Part shown: in pieces, positions 1 to 9,360 of the stretch
Numbering within the stretch: the first letter of the stretch is position 1
How the letters are laid out: each line of letters opens with the position of its first letter
NCBI RefSeq assembly: GCF_041380015.1
Contig: NZ_CP159978.1
Source: Buchananella felis
Lineage (GTDB): Bacteria; Actinomycetota; Actinomycetes; Actinomycetales; Actinomycetaceae
Direction: 5' to 3' (one strand)
Length of the DNA: 64,000 bases
The notes under the pieces: generated by a model
What the model was told of the DNA's origin: nothing
Database searches by the model: none
Seen by the model: only the letters and a program-made list of their open reading frames with translations
Program-made: the position numbers and the translations under genes

Positions 1-1
1 C

Positions 2-178
2 TCCGGCGGCATCGGCATGCCGGGCCGCGAGAAGGCCCCGGAGATCGCCCCCCGCCCCACCGGCGGCCTGCTGGGTGGCGCCTTCGCCGCCCCCGCCGCG
101 CAGCTCGACGCGGCCGCGCCGAGCGAACCGGCCGGAGAGACGTCGGCCACCCCGACCACGGAAAAGGAAGGTGAGTAA
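2..178 (+). CDS. nuoJ: NADH-quinone oxidoreductase subunit J, C-terminal tail (partial)
   Basis: Only the last 58 codons are in the window; the frame is open from base 2 and stops at TAA 176-178. The visible part is hydrophilic and rich in Gly, Ala, Pro and Thr (ends TPTTEKEGE), with no membrane segment, as expected for a variable tail following the membrane helices of NuoJ. The call rests on context: it ends 3 bases before nuoK in the standard nuoJ-K-L-M-N order. The tail codes through one copy of a motif found all over this window (139-153), consistent with an unconstrained segment. The domain itself is outside the window, so identity is inferred. Confidence 0.75.
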   Translation, partial: SGGIGMPGREKAPEIAPRPTGGLLGGAFAAPAAQLDAAAPSEPAGETSATPTTEKEGE

Positions 179-181
179 GCC

Positions 182-481
182 ATGACGCTGACCGCGTACC
201 TAATCCTCTCGGTGGTGGTGTTCACCATCGGAGCGCTCACCGTGCTGCTGCGCCGCTCGGCCGTCATCTCCCTCATGGGAGTGGAGCTCATGCTGAACTC
301 CGCCAACCTGGCGCTGGTCACCTTCTCCCGCCTCCACGGCAACCTGGAGGGGCAGGTCATGGCCTTCTTCGTGATGGTCGTGGCTGCGGCTGAAGTGGTG
401 GTGGGCCTGGCCATCATCGTGTCCATCTTCCGCAACGCAAAGTCCGCGTCCGTTGACGACGTGACGCTGCTCAAGAACTGA
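182..481 (+). CDS. nuoK: NADH-quinone oxidoreductase subunit K
   Basis: A 99-residue protein with three predicted membrane helices, the usual size of NuoK, a small antiporter-like (MrpC-related) subunit of the proton-pumping arm of complex I. Two buried acidic residues known to matter in the family are present: E35 in GVELMLNSANL and E71 in AAAEVVVGLAI. It follows the nuoJ stop by 3 bases and precedes nuoL by 11, so it is in the nuo operon. A GGTGAG sequence just upstream is a modest ribosome binding site. Confidence 0.97.
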   Translation: MTLTAYLILSVVVFTIGALTVLLRRSAVISLMGVELMLNSANLALVTFSRLHGNLEGQVMAFFVMVVAAAEVVVGLAIIVSIFRNAKSASVDDVTLLKN

Positions 482-492
482 AGGCAGGGACG

Positions 493-2448
493 ATGAACTT
501 CTTTGCCACCGAAATCGTCATGCCGCACCTGGTGCCGGCCAGCGGCGCGGCCGCGTACGCCTGGCTGCTGATCGCCGTGCCCCTGGCCAGCGCGATCCTG
601 CTGCTCCTGGCCGGCAGCCGCACCAACAAGTGGGGCCACTGGGTCTCCGTTGCGGCCTCCAGCTTCTCCGCCGTCTACGCGATCGTGCTGCTGTTCCAGC
701 TGATCGGCCTGCAGCCCGGCGCCCGCAAGATGGTGGTGCCGCTCTTCAACTGGATCAACGCCGGCGGCATCAACGTCGACGCCGCGCTGCAGGTGGACCC
801 GCTCTCGCTCACCTTCGCGCTGCTGGTCACCTTCGTGGGCACCCTGATCCACTTCTACGCCGTGGCCTACATGGAGCACGACGTCGCCCGCCGGCGCTTC
901 TTCGCCTACCTGAACCTGTTCATCGCGGCGATGCTGACCCTGGTGCTGGCCGACTCCTTCGCCCTGCTGTTCGTGGGCTGGGAGGGCGTGGGCCTGGCCT
1001 CCTACCTGCTGATCGGCTTCTGGAACTTCAACCCCGCCTACGCTGCGGCCGCCAAGAAGGCCTTCGTGATGAACCGCGTCGGTGACGTGGGACTGCTGCT
1101 GGGCATGGGAAGCCTGTTCGCCACGATCGGCTCCACCAACTTCGTGCTGGTCTCCGCCGGCGCCCCGCACGTCTCCGAGGGCTGGCTCACCGCCATCGGT
1201 TTCTTCCTGCTGCTGGCCGCCTGCGGTAAGTCCGCGCAGGTGCCGCTGCAGGCCTGGCTGGGCGACGCCATGGCCGGCCCCACCCCGGTCTCCGCGCTGA
1301 TCCACGCCGCCACCATGGTCACCGCCGGCGTTTACCTGATGGTGCGCTCGGCCCCGATCTACGCCGGTGCCCCCACCGCGCAGATGGCCGTGGCGATCGT
1401 CGGTGCGGTCACGCTGATCTTCGGTGCGATCGTCGGCTCCGCCAAGGACGACCTGAAGAAGGTCCTGGCCGCCTCCACCATGAGCCAGCTGGGCTACATG
1501 ATGCTGGCCGCCGGCCTGGGGCCGATCGGCTACGCCTTTGCGATCTTCCACCTGCTCACGCACGGCTTCTTCAAGGCCCAGATGTTCCTTGGCGCCGGCT
1601 CCGTGATGCACGGCATGAACGACCAGGTGGACATGCGCCGCTTCGGTGGCCTGTCCAAGGCCATGAAGATCACCTGGATCACCTTCGGTATCGGTTGGCT
1701 GGCCATCCTGGGCGTGCCGCCGTTTGCCGGCTTCTTCTCCAAGGACAAGATCATCGAGGCTGCGTTTGTGGGCGAGGGCGCCACGCCGTGGGTGTTCGGC
1801 ACCGTCACCCTGATCGGCGCTGGCATCACCGCCTTCTACATGTCCCGCCTCTTCTTCATGACGTTCCACGGCAAGCGCCGCTGGACCACCATGAAGGAGA
1901 TGGAGCTGGGCGGCGAGGTGCACCCGCACGAGTCGCCGCTGCTGATGACCGTGCCCATGATGATCCTGTCCGTGTTCTCGGTGGGCCTGGGTGCCTTCCT
2001 GGCGGTCGGCGACAAGTTCACCACCTGGCTGGAGCCGGTGGTGGGGCACGCCGAGCACCACGAGCCGGTCATCCCGATCCCGCTGATCATGGGCCTGACC
2101 CTGGGCCTGGTGGCCGCTGGCGTGGCCCTGGCCTACTACATGTACGTGCGCCGCGACGTGCCGCTGACCGCGCCGACGGGCGCGCTGCCCACGGCCGCCC
2201 GCAACGACCTGTACGCCGACGCGATCAACGAGAACCTGTTCATGAAGCCCGGCCAGGTGCTGACCAAGGCCGTGGTGGCCACGGACACGCACGTGGTGGA
2301 CGGGGCCGTCAACGGCACCGCCGCGCTGGTGGGTGGCTCCGGCCGCTGGCTGCGCCCGCTGCAAAACGGCTTCACCCGCTCCTACGCCGCCACGGTGCTG
2401 CTCGGGATCGTTGTTGTCACCGCCGCCGTCCTAGTGGCGAGCCTGTAA
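493..2448 (+). CDS. nuoL: NADH-quinone oxidoreductase subunit L
   Basis: A 651-residue polytopic membrane protein, the largest antiporter-like subunit of complex I, at the distal end of the membrane arm. Visible family features are the TM5 glutamate in LLFVGWEGVGLASYLLIGFW, the lysine-containing AAKKAFVMNRVGD segment, and the conserved stretch GPTPVSALIHAATMVTAGVY. The C-terminal part (about residues 540-651) holds the region forming the lateral helix and last membrane segment in known structures. An AGGCAGGGACG ribosome binding site precedes the ATG. Complete and normal in length. Confidence 0.98.
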   Translation: MNFFATEIVMPHLVPASGAAAYAWLLIAVPLASAILLLLAGSRTNKWGHWVSVAASSFSAVYAIVLLFQLIGLQPGARKMVVPLFNWINAGGINVDAALQVDPLSLTFALLVTFVGTLIHFYAVAYMEHDVARRRFFAYLNLFIAAMLTLVLADSFALLFVGWEGVGLASYLLIGFWNFNPAYAAAAKKAFVMNRVGDVGLLLGMGSLFATIGSTNFVLVSAGAPHVSEGWLTAIGFFLLLAACGKSAQVPLQAWLGDAMAGPTPVSALIHAATMVTAGVYLMVRSAPIYAGAPTAQMAVAIVGAVTLIFGAIVGSAKDDLKKVLAASTMSQLGYMMLAAGLGPIGYAFAIFHLLTHGFFKAQMFLGAGSVMHGMNDQVDMRRFGGLSKAMKITWITFGIGWLAILGVPPFAGFFSKDKIIEAAFVGEGATPWVFGTVTLIGAGITAFYMSRLFFMTFHGKRRWTTMKEMELGGEVHPHESPLLMTVPMMILSVFSVGLGAFLAVGDKFTTWLEPVVGHAEHHEPVIPIPLIMGLTLGLVAAGVALAYYMYVRRDVPLTAPTGALPTAARNDLYADAINENLFMKPGQVLTKAVVATDTHVVDGAVNGTAALVGGSGRWLRPLQNGFTRSYAATVLLGIVVVTAAVLVASL

Positions 2449-2460
2449 GGGGAAAAGAAC

Positions 2461-4005
2461 ATGGAATCTACTTGGCCTCTTCTCTCCCTGATGGTGGCGC
2501 TGCCGCTGGTCGGCGCGCTGCTCCTGTGGCTGGTGCGCCCCCTGGCGCGCTGCGGCCGCTCCATCGGCATGGCGTTCGCCCTGGCCATGCTTGGCCTGGC
2601 GGCCTACGCCGTGGCGATGTACGACGTTGCCGCCTTCGCCCCGGTTCAGTTGGCGGAGACCTACGCCTGGATCCCCCAGATCGGAGTGTCCTGGGCGCTG
2701 GGCGTGAACGGCCTGGGCCTGGCGATGGTGGTCCTGGCCGCCGTGCTGGTCCCGGTGGTCATGCTGGCCGCCTGGAACGACTTCGCGGGCGATGACGAGC
2801 AGGCGGCGCGCAGGCGCACCGGCTTCGTGGCCCTCACCCTGGCGCTGGAGTCCTTCATCGTCTTGATCTTCACCGCGCAGGACGTCTTCCTGTTCTACCT
2901 GGCCTTCGAGGCCATGCTGGTGCCCGGCTACTTCCTGGTCGGTAACTACGGCGGCCCGCGCCGGCGTTACGCGGCGTTGAAGTTCCTGCTGGTGAGCCTG
3001 TTCGGTGGACTGGTCATGTTGGGCGGTGTGGTCGCCCTGGGCGTGATGGGCCCGGGCGGCGAGCACGCCTTCCTGCTCTCCACGCTGACCGCGGCGCCCG
3101 TGACGGGCACGGCCGCGCGCTGGATCTTCCTGACCTTCTTCCTGGCCTTTGCGATCAAGGCGCCGATGGTGCCCGTGCACACCTGGCTGCCGGACACCGC
3201 AGAGCAGGCCCACCCCGGCGTCTCCGCGATCCTGGTGGGCATCCTGGACAAGATCGGCACCTACGGCATGATCGTGCTGTGCCTGCCGCTGTTCCCGGAG
3301 GCCTCCCGCTGGGCCGCTCCGGTCATCATCGTGCTGGCGCTGGTCTCGGTGATCTACGGAGCCATCATGGCGATCGGCCAGAAGGACCTGATGCGCCTGG
3401 TCTCCTACACCTCGATCAGCCACTTCGGCTTCATCGTGCTGGGCATCTACGTGGGCAACACGGCGGCCCTGACCGGCGCCATGCTCTACATGGTGGCCCA
3501 CGGCCTGTCCATCGCCATCATGTTCCTGCTCACCGGCTTCCTCACGCGCCGCGCGGGCACGCAGAAGATCGCGGACTACCGTGGCATGCAGCGCGTCACC
3601 CCGGTACTGGCCGGCCTGTGGCTGTTCGGCGGCCTGGCCTCCATCGCCCTGCCCGGCCTGTCCGGCTTCGTGCCGGAGTACCTGGTGCTCATGGGCACCC
3701 TGTCCACCCAGCTGTGGGCCGGCGTGGTGGCCATGGGCGGCGTGGTGCTCAGCGCCCTCTACATCCTGTGGCCCTACCAGAAGGTCTTCACCGGCCCGAA
3801 GGAGGAGGCCAAGGTGGGCACCAAGCTGAGCGACCTGCGCGGCATCGAGATCGCCGCGATCGCCCCGCTGGTGGTGCTCATCGCCTGGGTGGGCGTGCAG
3901 CCTAACCACACCATCCGTTACCTGGAGCCCGTCACCGAGCATGTGTCCGTGCACCTGACCGACGACTCCGTCGCAGTTAATGCGCAGGAAGGAACCAACC
4001 AGTGA
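2461..4005 (+). CDS. nuoM: NADH-quinone oxidoreductase subunit M
   Basis: A 514-residue antiporter-like membrane subunit of complex I with about 14 hydrophobic helices. The key TM5 glutamate lies in LFYLAFEAMLVPGYFLVG, followed by the family segment VHTWLPDTAEQAHPGVSAIL and a central lysine in GQKDLMRLVSYTSISHFGF. It starts 12 bases after nuoL behind GGGGAAAAG, and its TGA overlaps the GTG of nuoN (GTGA), so the two are probably translationally coupled. Length and motifs are ordinary. Confidence 0.98.
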   Translation: MESTWPLLSLMVALPLVGALLLWLVRPLARCGRSIGMAFALAMLGLAAYAVAMYDVAAFAPVQLAETYAWIPQIGVSWALGVNGLGLAMVVLAAVLVPVVMLAAWNDFAGDDEQAARRRTGFVALTLALESFIVLIFTAQDVFLFYLAFEAMLVPGYFLVGNYGGPRRRYAALKFLLVSLFGGLVMLGGVVALGVMGPGGEHAFLLSTLTAAPVTGTAARWIFLTFFLAFAIKAPMVPVHTWLPDTAEQAHPGVSAILVGILDKIGTYGMIVLCLPLFPEASRWAAPVIIVLALVSVIYGAIMAIGQKDLMRLVSYTSISHFGFIVLGIYVGNTAALTGAMLYMVAHGLSIAIMFLLTGFLTRRAGTQKIADYRGMQRVTPVLAGLWLFGGLASIALPGLSGFVPEYLVLMGTLSTQLWAGVVAMGGVVLSALYILWPYQKVFTGPKEEAKVGTKLSDLRGIEIAAIAPLVVLIAWVGVQPNHTIRYLEPVTEHVSVHLTDDSVAVNAQEGTNQ

Positions 4006-5579
4006 ACGCATTCGTAGCCCCTGAGATCCAGTGGGCCGCGCTCAGCCCGCTGCTGATCGTGCTGCTGGCAGGCGTGGTGGGCGTGCTGGTGGAGGCCTTC
4101 GTTGGGCCGCGCCTGCGCCGCCCCGTCCAGCTGGTGCTCTCGATCGGCGCCGTACTGGGCTCCCTGGTGGCGATCGCCCTGCGCTGGCTCGACGTGGCCC
4201 CCGGCGCCGACCGGATCATGCCGCAGGAGCTGGTGGGCGGTGCCTTCATCGAGGACCCGGCCGGCCTGGCCGCGCAGGCCATCATCGCGCTGTGCGGTTT
4301 CGTGGCCCTCCTGGTGATCGCCGACCGCACCGCCGCCGGCGACGGCGCATTCGTGGCCCACGCGGCCGACCGCCCGGGCAGCGCCCAGGAGACCGCCTCC
4401 CAGCGCGCCGGCCTGGTCCAGACCGAGCTGTTCCCGCTGGTGCTGTTCGCGCTGGGCGGCATGATGGCCTTCCCGGTGGCCGGCACGTTCGTGACGCTGT
4501 TCGTGGCCCTGGAGGTGCTCTCCCTGCCGCTGTACGTGCTCACCGCGATGGCGCGCCGGCGCCGCCTGCTCAGCCAGGAGGCCGCGCTGAAGTACTTCCT
4601 GCTGGGTGCCTTCGCCTCCGCGTTCACCCTGATGGGTATCGCCTTCCTGTACGGCTACGCCGGCTCCCTGCGCCTGTCCGCCTTCACGGTGGCGCCCTAC
4701 CCGGGCAACGGCCCGGACGAGCTGCTGCTGGGCGGCATCGTGCTGGTCACGGTGGGCCTGCTGTTCAAGATCGGCGCGGCCCCGTTCCACTCCTGGACCC
4801 CGGACGTCTACCAGGGCGCCCCCACCCCGATCACCGGCTTCATGGCGGCCGGCACCAAGGCCGCCGCCACGTTCGCGCTGGTGCGTTTCTTCTACGTGGT
4901 GGGCATCTCTCGCGGCTGGGACCTCACCCCGCTGATCTGGATCGTCGCCATCACCACCATGGTGGTCGGCACCGTCATGGGTGTGGTACAGAGCGACGTC
5001 AAGCGCATGCTGGCCTACTCCTCCGTGGCGCACGCCGGTTTCATCCTGATCGCCGTGTTCTCCATGCAGCAGCAGGGCATCGCGGCCTCCCTGTTCTACC
5101 TCCTGGCCTACGGCCTGGCCTCGGTGGGCGCCTTCGCGGTGATCTACCTGGTGCGCGAGGTGGACGCGGACGGTAACGTGCTGGGCGAGGCCACCAACAT
5201 GAACCAGTGGGCGGGCCTGGGCCAGCGCCACCCGGTGCTGGCGGCCCTGATGAGCCTGTTCCTGCTCTCCTTCGCGGGCATCCCGCTCACGGCGGGCTTC
5301 CTGGGCAAGTACCTGGCCTTCTCCGCCGGTATCGCCGGCGGCGCCACCGGCCTGGTGGTTGTGGCCATCCTGTGCTCGGCCGCCACCGCCTACTTCTACG
5401 TCCGCCTGATCCTGCTCATGTACTTCACGCCCGCCCAGAGCGAGCGCGTGGTGGGCGTGAAGGTGGAGGGACCGGCCCTGGTGGCCCTCGCGTTGACCGC
5501 CGCCGCGACCGTGATTTTGGGTGTTTACCCGGCTCCGGTTATCGCTTGGCTGGAAAATGCGGCATTCTTGCTCCCATGA
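4002..5579 (+). CDS. nuoN: NADH-quinone oxidoreductase subunit N
   Basis: A 525-residue antiporter-like subunit of complex I, the third of the L/M/N set. The signature FHSWTPDVYQGAPTPITGFMA and the SDVKRMLAYSSVAHAGF segment identify it; a glutamate lies in VALEVLSLPLYVL. Its GTG start overlaps the nuoM stop by four bases. Its own TGA overlaps the ATG of the next gene, so a polyprenyl synthase is co-transcribed with the complex I genes. Residues about 105-140 form a hydrophilic loop that looks variable. Confidence 0.97.
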   Translation: MNAFVAPEIQWAALSPLLIVLLAGVVGVLVEAFVGPRLRRPVQLVLSIGAVLGSLVAIALRWLDVAPGADRIMPQELVGGAFIEDPAGLAAQAIIALCGFVALLVIADRTAAGDGAFVAHAADRPGSAQETASQRAGLVQTELFPLVLFALGGMMAFPVAGTFVTLFVALEVLSLPLYVLTAMARRRRLLSQEAALKYFLLGAFASAFTLMGIAFLYGYAGSLRLSAFTVAPYPGNGPDELLLGGIVLVTVGLLFKIGAAPFHSWTPDVYQGAPTPITGFMAAGTKAAATFALVRFFYVVGISRGWDLTPLIWIVAITTMVVGTVMGVVQSDVKRMLAYSSVAHAGFILIAVFSMQQQGIAASLFYLLAYGLASVGAFAVIYLVREVDADGNVLGEATNMNQWAGLGQRHPVLAALMSLFLLSFAGIPLTAGFLGKYLAFSAGIAGGATGLVVVAILCSAATAYFYVRLILLMYFTPAQSERVVGVKVEGPALVALALTAAATVILGVYPAPVIAWLENAAFLLP

Positions 5580-6565
5580 CAGTAACCAGCCCGTTCAGTG
5601 ACGACCTCCTTGCTGACCTCAAGGAGGTGGAGGATCGTCTAACGGAGCTGGTCAAGGACGCGGATCCGGTCATCAGCGAGGTGACCGGGCACCTGCGCGC
5701 GGCAGGTGGCAAGCGCATGCGCCCCGCGTTGACCCTACTCACGGCGCGGCTGGGCAGCTTTGCTGACCCGGCGCGCCGTGAGCTGGTCATGGACGCGGCC
5801 CTGTCCGTCGAGCTGACCCACCTTGCCACGCTCTACCACGATGACGTCATGGACGCCGCCCCCGTGCGGCGCGGCGCCCCGACCGTGCACCGCCTGTGGG
5901 GTAACTCGGTGGCGATCCTGGCCGGGGACGTGCTGTTCGCGCGTGCCTCGCGGCTGACTGCCCAGCTCGGGCCGGCCGCAGTAATGCTTCACGCAGAAAC
6001 CTTCGAGCGGCTGTGCCGGGGCCAGCTCAACGAGACGATCGGGCCGCGCGGCGACGCCGACCCGGTGGCGTTCTACCTCCAGGTGCTGGCGGACAAGACC
6101 GGCTCCCTGGTGGCCCTGGCCGCCCGCTTCGGCGCGGAGGAGGCCGGCGCCCCCGAATACGGCCCGGCCCTGGCCGAGTACGGCGACAAGGTGGGCGTGG
6201 CCTTCCAGCTGGCCGACGACGTGATCGACCTGTCCGACGCCGACACCGGCAAGGTGGCCGGTACCGACCTGCGCGAGGGCGTGGACACCATGCCCGTCCT
6301 GCTGCTGCGCGCCGCCCAGCGCGCCGGCACCCTGGACGCCGACGGGCAAAAGATCCTGGCCGCCCTGGAGGGCGATTTGCACGACGACGCCCACCTGGCC
6401 GGCGTGGTCAAGGCCCTGCGTGAGCACGACGTCACCGCCCGCACCGCCGCGATGGCGCGCCAGTGGGCCGACGAGGCCGTCGCCGAGCTCGCCGCCCTGC
6501 CGGCCGGCGAGGTGGTGGACTCGCTGCGCGAGTTTGCCCGCTACTCGGTGGAGCGCACGGCCTAG
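5576..6565 (+). CDS. E-type polyprenyl diphosphate synthase (probably menaquinone side chain)
   Basis: A 329-residue trans-isoprenyl diphosphate synthase that condenses allylic diphosphate with isopentenyl diphosphate. Both Asp-rich motifs are present: DDVMD at residues 89-93 and DDVID at 214-218 (in QLADDVID), along with GGKRMRP near the N terminus, which binds IPP. The ATG overlaps the nuoN stop (ATGA). Its place behind complex I is known in other actinobacteria and suggests that it makes the octa- to decaprenyl tail of menaquinone, the electron acceptor of complex I; chain length cannot be read from the sequence. The frame extends further upstream, but that part overlaps nuoN out of frame and is not used. 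Confidence 0.93.
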   Translation: MTVTSPFSDDLLADLKEVEDRLTELVKDADPVISEVTGHLRAAGGKRMRPALTLLTARLGSFADPARRELVMDAALSVELTHLATLYHDDVMDAAPVRRGAPTVHRLWGNSVAILAGDVLFARASRLTAQLGPAAVMLHAETFERLCRGQLNETIGPRGDADPVAFYLQVLADKTGSLVALAARFGAEEAGAPEYGPALAEYGDKVGVAFQLADDVIDLSDADTGKVAGTDLREGVDTMPVLLLRAAQRAGTLDADGQKILAALEGDLHDDAHLAGVVKALREHDVTARTAAMARQWADEAVAELAALPAGEVVDSLREFARYSVERTA

Positions 6566-6768
6566 GAGCGGCCGGGGCGGCAGCGTCGGCCACCCGAACC
6601 CACGCGGGTGGGCAGTGCGGCGCGCTGCGGCCGATGGTGGCGGCGTGGCGCCCTCAAACCGCGCGCCGACTAAAGCACTGTGTGGCGCAACGTCACGTCT
6701 ACGGCCCCTAAGGGGCCCGGTTAGGCCCGGCTAAGATGCCAGGCAGGAAAACCCAGCAAAGGACCCCA

Positions 6769-8163
6769 ATGAGCGTATTGAACGTGGCCGTGGTGGGCGC
6801 AGGCCCCGCCGGAATCTACGCGGCGGACATCCTGTCCAAGTCCGGGCGCGAGGTGAAGATCGACATCTTCGAGCGCCTGCCCGCCCCCTACGGCCTGGTG
6901 CGCTACGGCGTGGCCCCCGACCACCCGCGCATCAAGCAGATCATCAACGCCCTCTACGGCATCATCGCCAAGGGAGAGGTGCACCTGGTCGGCAACGTCG
7001 AGGTCGGCAAGGACGTCACCATCGAGCAACTGCGCGAGCACTACGACGCCGTCATCATCGCCACCGGCTCCGACCTCGACGCGCCCCTCAACATCCCCGG
7101 CGTGGACCTGGAGGGCTGCCACGGCGCCGCCGACTTCGTGGCCTGGTACGACGGCCACCCCGACTACCCGCGCGAGTGGAGCATCGAGGGCGAGCACGTC
7201 GCCGTGCTGGGCGTGGGCAACGTGGGACTGGACGTGGCGCGCATCCTGGCCAAGGACGTCGAGGACCTGATGGTCACCGAGATCCCCGCCAACGTGGAGG
7301 CCGTGCTGCGCCGCAAGCAGGTCACTGACGTGCACGTCTTTGGCCGCCGCGGCCCCGCCCAGGTGAAGTTCACCCCGCTCGAGCTGCGCGAACTGGGCCA
7401 CGTGCCCGGCGTGGACGTGGTGGTGCGCGAGGAGGACATGGAGTTCGACGAGGGCTCCCAGGCCGCCATCGCCGCCTCCAAGCAGACCAAGATGGTCGTC
7501 AAGACCCTCACCGACTACGCCATGGTGGAGGACGAGGAGCGCACCGCCCCGCGCCGCATCCACATCCACCTCTTCGAGTCCCCCGTCGAGGTGCTGGGGC
7601 AGGACGGGCGCGTGGTGGGCCTGCGCACCGAGCGCACCCGCCTGACCGGCGACGGCAACGTGGAGGGCACCGGCGAGATGACCGACTGGCCCGTCTCCCA
7701 GGTCTACCGCGCCATCGGCTACTTCTCCTCGCCCGTGGCGGGCGTTCCCTACGACCCCAAGCGCGGCTTGGTGCCCAACGCGGGCGGCCGCGTGCTCACC
7801 GGCCCCGAGGAGGGCGCGCAGACCGTGCCCGGGCTGTACGCCACCGGTTGGATCAAGCGCGGCCCCGTGGGCCTGATCGGCTCCACCAAGTCCGACGCCC
7901 AGGAGACCATCGCCAACCTGCTGGCCGACGTCGACGCCGGCGTGGTGGCCGGGGACGGCGCGGAGCGGCACGGCGCCGCCACGCTGCTGCCCTGGCTGGA
8001 GGAGAAGGGCGTGGAGTACACCACCTCCGACGGCTGGATCACCCTGGACGACTACGAGCGCAAGCTGGGTCAGGACGCCGGGCGCGAGCGCGTCAAGGTG
8101 GTCTCCCGCGAGGCCATGACCGCGATCTCTCGCGGCCAGGACTGGGACGGCCCCCTGCTGTAA
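6769..8163 (+). CDS. fprA: ferredoxin-NADP(+) reductase, FprA/adrenodoxin-reductase type
   Basis: A 464-residue flavoprotein moving electrons between NADPH and a ferredoxin. The FAD-binding GAGPAG lies at residues 10-15, followed by the family stretch APYGLVRYGVAPDHP; the NADPH-binding fold is at VLGVGNVGLDVARIL, and the C-terminal part has LYATGWIKRGPVGLIGSTKSD, typical of mycobacterial FprA. The ATG at 6769 is chosen because it has AAAGGA 5 nt upstream and begins directly at the flavin fold; an ATG at 6736 would add 11 unconserved residues. Single-gene unit, closed by a strong hairpin. Confidence 0.95.
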   Translation: MSVLNVAVVGAGPAGIYAADILSKSGREVKIDIFERLPAPYGLVRYGVAPDHPRIKQIINALYGIIAKGEVHLVGNVEVGKDVTIEQLREHYDAVIIATGSDLDAPLNIPGVDLEGCHGAADFVAWYDGHPDYPREWSIEGEHVAVLGVGNVGLDVARILAKDVEDLMVTEIPANVEAVLRRKQVTDVHVFGRRGPAQVKFTPLELRELGHVPGVDVVVREEDMEFDEGSQAAIAASKQTKMVVKTLTDYAMVEDEERTAPRRIHIHLFESPVEVLGQDGRVVGLRTERTRLTGDGNVEGTGEMTDWPVSQVYRAIGYFSSPVAGVPYDPKRGLVPNAGGRVLTGPEEGAQTVPGLYATGWIKRGPVGLIGSTKSDAQETIANLLADVDAGVVAGDGAERHGAATLLPWLEEKGVEYTTSDGWITLDDYERKLGQDAGRERVKVVSREAMTAISRGQDWDGPLL

Positions 8164-8172
8164 CCCGGCGCG

Positions 8173-8217
8173 AAACTGATGGGCCCGCAACCATGTCGGT
8201 TGCGGGCCCATCAGTTT
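8173..8217. terminator. 20-bp perfect stem-loop shared by converging fprA and yajQ
   Basis: Left arm 8173-8192 and right arm 8198-8217 are exact reverse complements, separated by a 5-nt loop (ATGTC). The outer pairs are A/T-rich (AAACTGATG...CATCAGTTT) and the inner pairs G/C-rich. It starts 10 bases after the fprA stop; the next gene converges, so it may act in both directions, although no long T run follows. Confidence 0.8.
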
Positions 8218-8373
8218 GAGTCGGGCGCCCGCGGTCAGTTGCCGGGCGGGCGTCCCGGAAGGTGGGGTGGGTGGGGCGTCGTCCCTCGCGGCCAACCGCC
8301 GGGCGGGCGGTGGGGGAGTGTGGCGGGAGGGACGTCGGCCACCCACAAGTCGCCTAGGGGGCGCCTAGCGCGC

Positions 8374-8871
8374 TCAGCGGTAGTTCACGAACTGCAGCGC
8401 GGCGTCGAAATCGCGGGACTTCAGCAGCGCGATCACGGCCTGCAGGTCATCGCGGGACTTGGAAGACACGCGCACCTCGTCGCCCTGGATCAACGCCTTG
8501 ACGCCCTTGGGGCCCTCGTCGCGGATCGTCTTCGTGATCTTCTTGGCCACCTCCTGCGTCAAGCCCTCCCGGATCGCGCCGGCCAAGCGGTACTCCTTGC
8601 CGGAAGCCTTCGGCTCGCCGTCACCCAGGTCCAGGGCCTTCAGGGAAACGCCCCGGCGGAACAGCTTGGTCTCCAGCACGTCCACGATCGCCTTCACGCG
8701 CTCGGCAGAGTTCGCGACCATCGTCACAGTGTCGCCCGCCAGCGTGATCGACGCGCCCACGCCCTTGAAGTCGTAGCGGGTAGAGATCTCCTTCGCGGTC
8801 TGATTCACCGCGTTGTCCACCTCCTGGCGGTCAACCTTGGAGACGATGTCGAAAGAGGAATCGGCGGCCAT
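8374..8871 (-). CDS. yajQ: YajQ family nucleotide-binding protein (UPF0234/DUF520)
   Basis: A 165-residue cytoplasmic protein of the YajQ family, which in other bacteria binds nucleotides including cyclic di-GMP. It begins MAADSSFDIVSKVDRQEVDNA and continues with YDFKG, the usual start of the family, and ends KSRDFDAALQFVNYR. The ATG at 8871 is chosen for the family start and the GAAGGAG just upstream on the minus strand; a longer frame to 9003 would add 44 unrelated residues. It stands alone between two plus-strand units. The biological role here is unknown. Confidence 0.93.
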   Translation of the reverse strand: MAADSSFDIVSKVDRQEVDNAVNQTAKEISTRYDFKGVGASITLAGDTVTMVANSAERVKAIVDVLETKLFRRGVSLKALDLGDGEPKASGKEYRLAGAIREGLTQEVAKKITKTIRDEGPKGVKALIQGDEVRVSSKSRDDLQAVIALLKSRDFDAALQFVNYR

Positions 8872-9037
8872 GAGGGCTCCTTCTCGGTAGAGTGATCCAG
8901 TTCCAGTCCGGGCACCATTGTGGCCTGAAAACGGGAAAATTGCGCGGAAAACAGGGCTCGGCGCGGCGCGGGTGAGGCGGCTCACGGCAGCTCCGGTTGG
9001 CAAAAGCGCCCCGGCTTCTGTAAAGTCATCCGCGCCT

Positions 9038-9121
9038 GGCAGGTTACCCGAGTGGCCAAAGGGAACTGACTGTAAATCAGTCGCGCAAGCTTCGGGGGTT
9101 CGAATCCCTCACCTGCCACCA
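9038..9121 (+). tRNA. tRNA-Tyr (GTA)
   Basis: Acceptor stem GGCAGGT/ACCTGCC, anticodon stem ACTGA/TCAGT with loop CTGTAAA (anticodon GTA at 9072-9074), a long class II variable arm (CGCGCAAGCTTC region) and T-arm GGGGG-TTCGAAT-CCCTC. Discriminator A, with CCA encoded at 9119-9121. First of a three-tRNA cluster ahead of rpmG. Confidence 0.96.
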
Positions 9122-9247
9122 AGCTCCGGTTCGCCGGAGTTGACGAGCGCAAGTTCGTCGCCCAGAACGCAAGTTCAGAGTATGGCGGGAACCACACAGT
9201 TCCGATTTGGCAAATGCCAAAGAAGTCCGGTAAGGTTTCTGCTCGCC

Positions 9248-9320
9248 GCCCCGATAGCTCAGTCGGCAGAGCGTCTCCATGGTAAGGAGAAGGTCAAGGG
9301 TTCGATTCCCTTTCGGGGCT
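9248..9320 (+). tRNA. tRNA-Thr (GGT)
   Basis: Acceptor GCCCCGA/TCGGGGC, D-arm TAGCTCAGTCGGCAGAGC, anticodon stem TCTCC/GGAGA with loop ATGGTAA (anticodon GGT at 9281-9283), T-loop TTCGATT. Discriminator T; CCA is not encoded (CTG follows). Confidence 0.96.
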
Positions 9321-9360
9321 CTGAGTTTGCCCCCAGCGCGCTGGGGGAAGAACTCAACGT

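Noticed and set aside
2431..4011. 526-residue minus-strand frame opposite nuoM
   Set aside because: Shadow frame rich in His, Gln and Gly; the plus strand encodes a complete NuoM.
6736..6768. Earlier ATG for the ferredoxin reductase
   Set aside because: It adds 11 residues before the flavin-binding fold and has no ribosome binding site, unlike the ATG at 6769.
9077..9280. Minus-strand peptides with WQVRDSNPRSL-type sequence
   Set aside because: They are antisense translations of tRNA-Tyr and its flanks, a common artefact.
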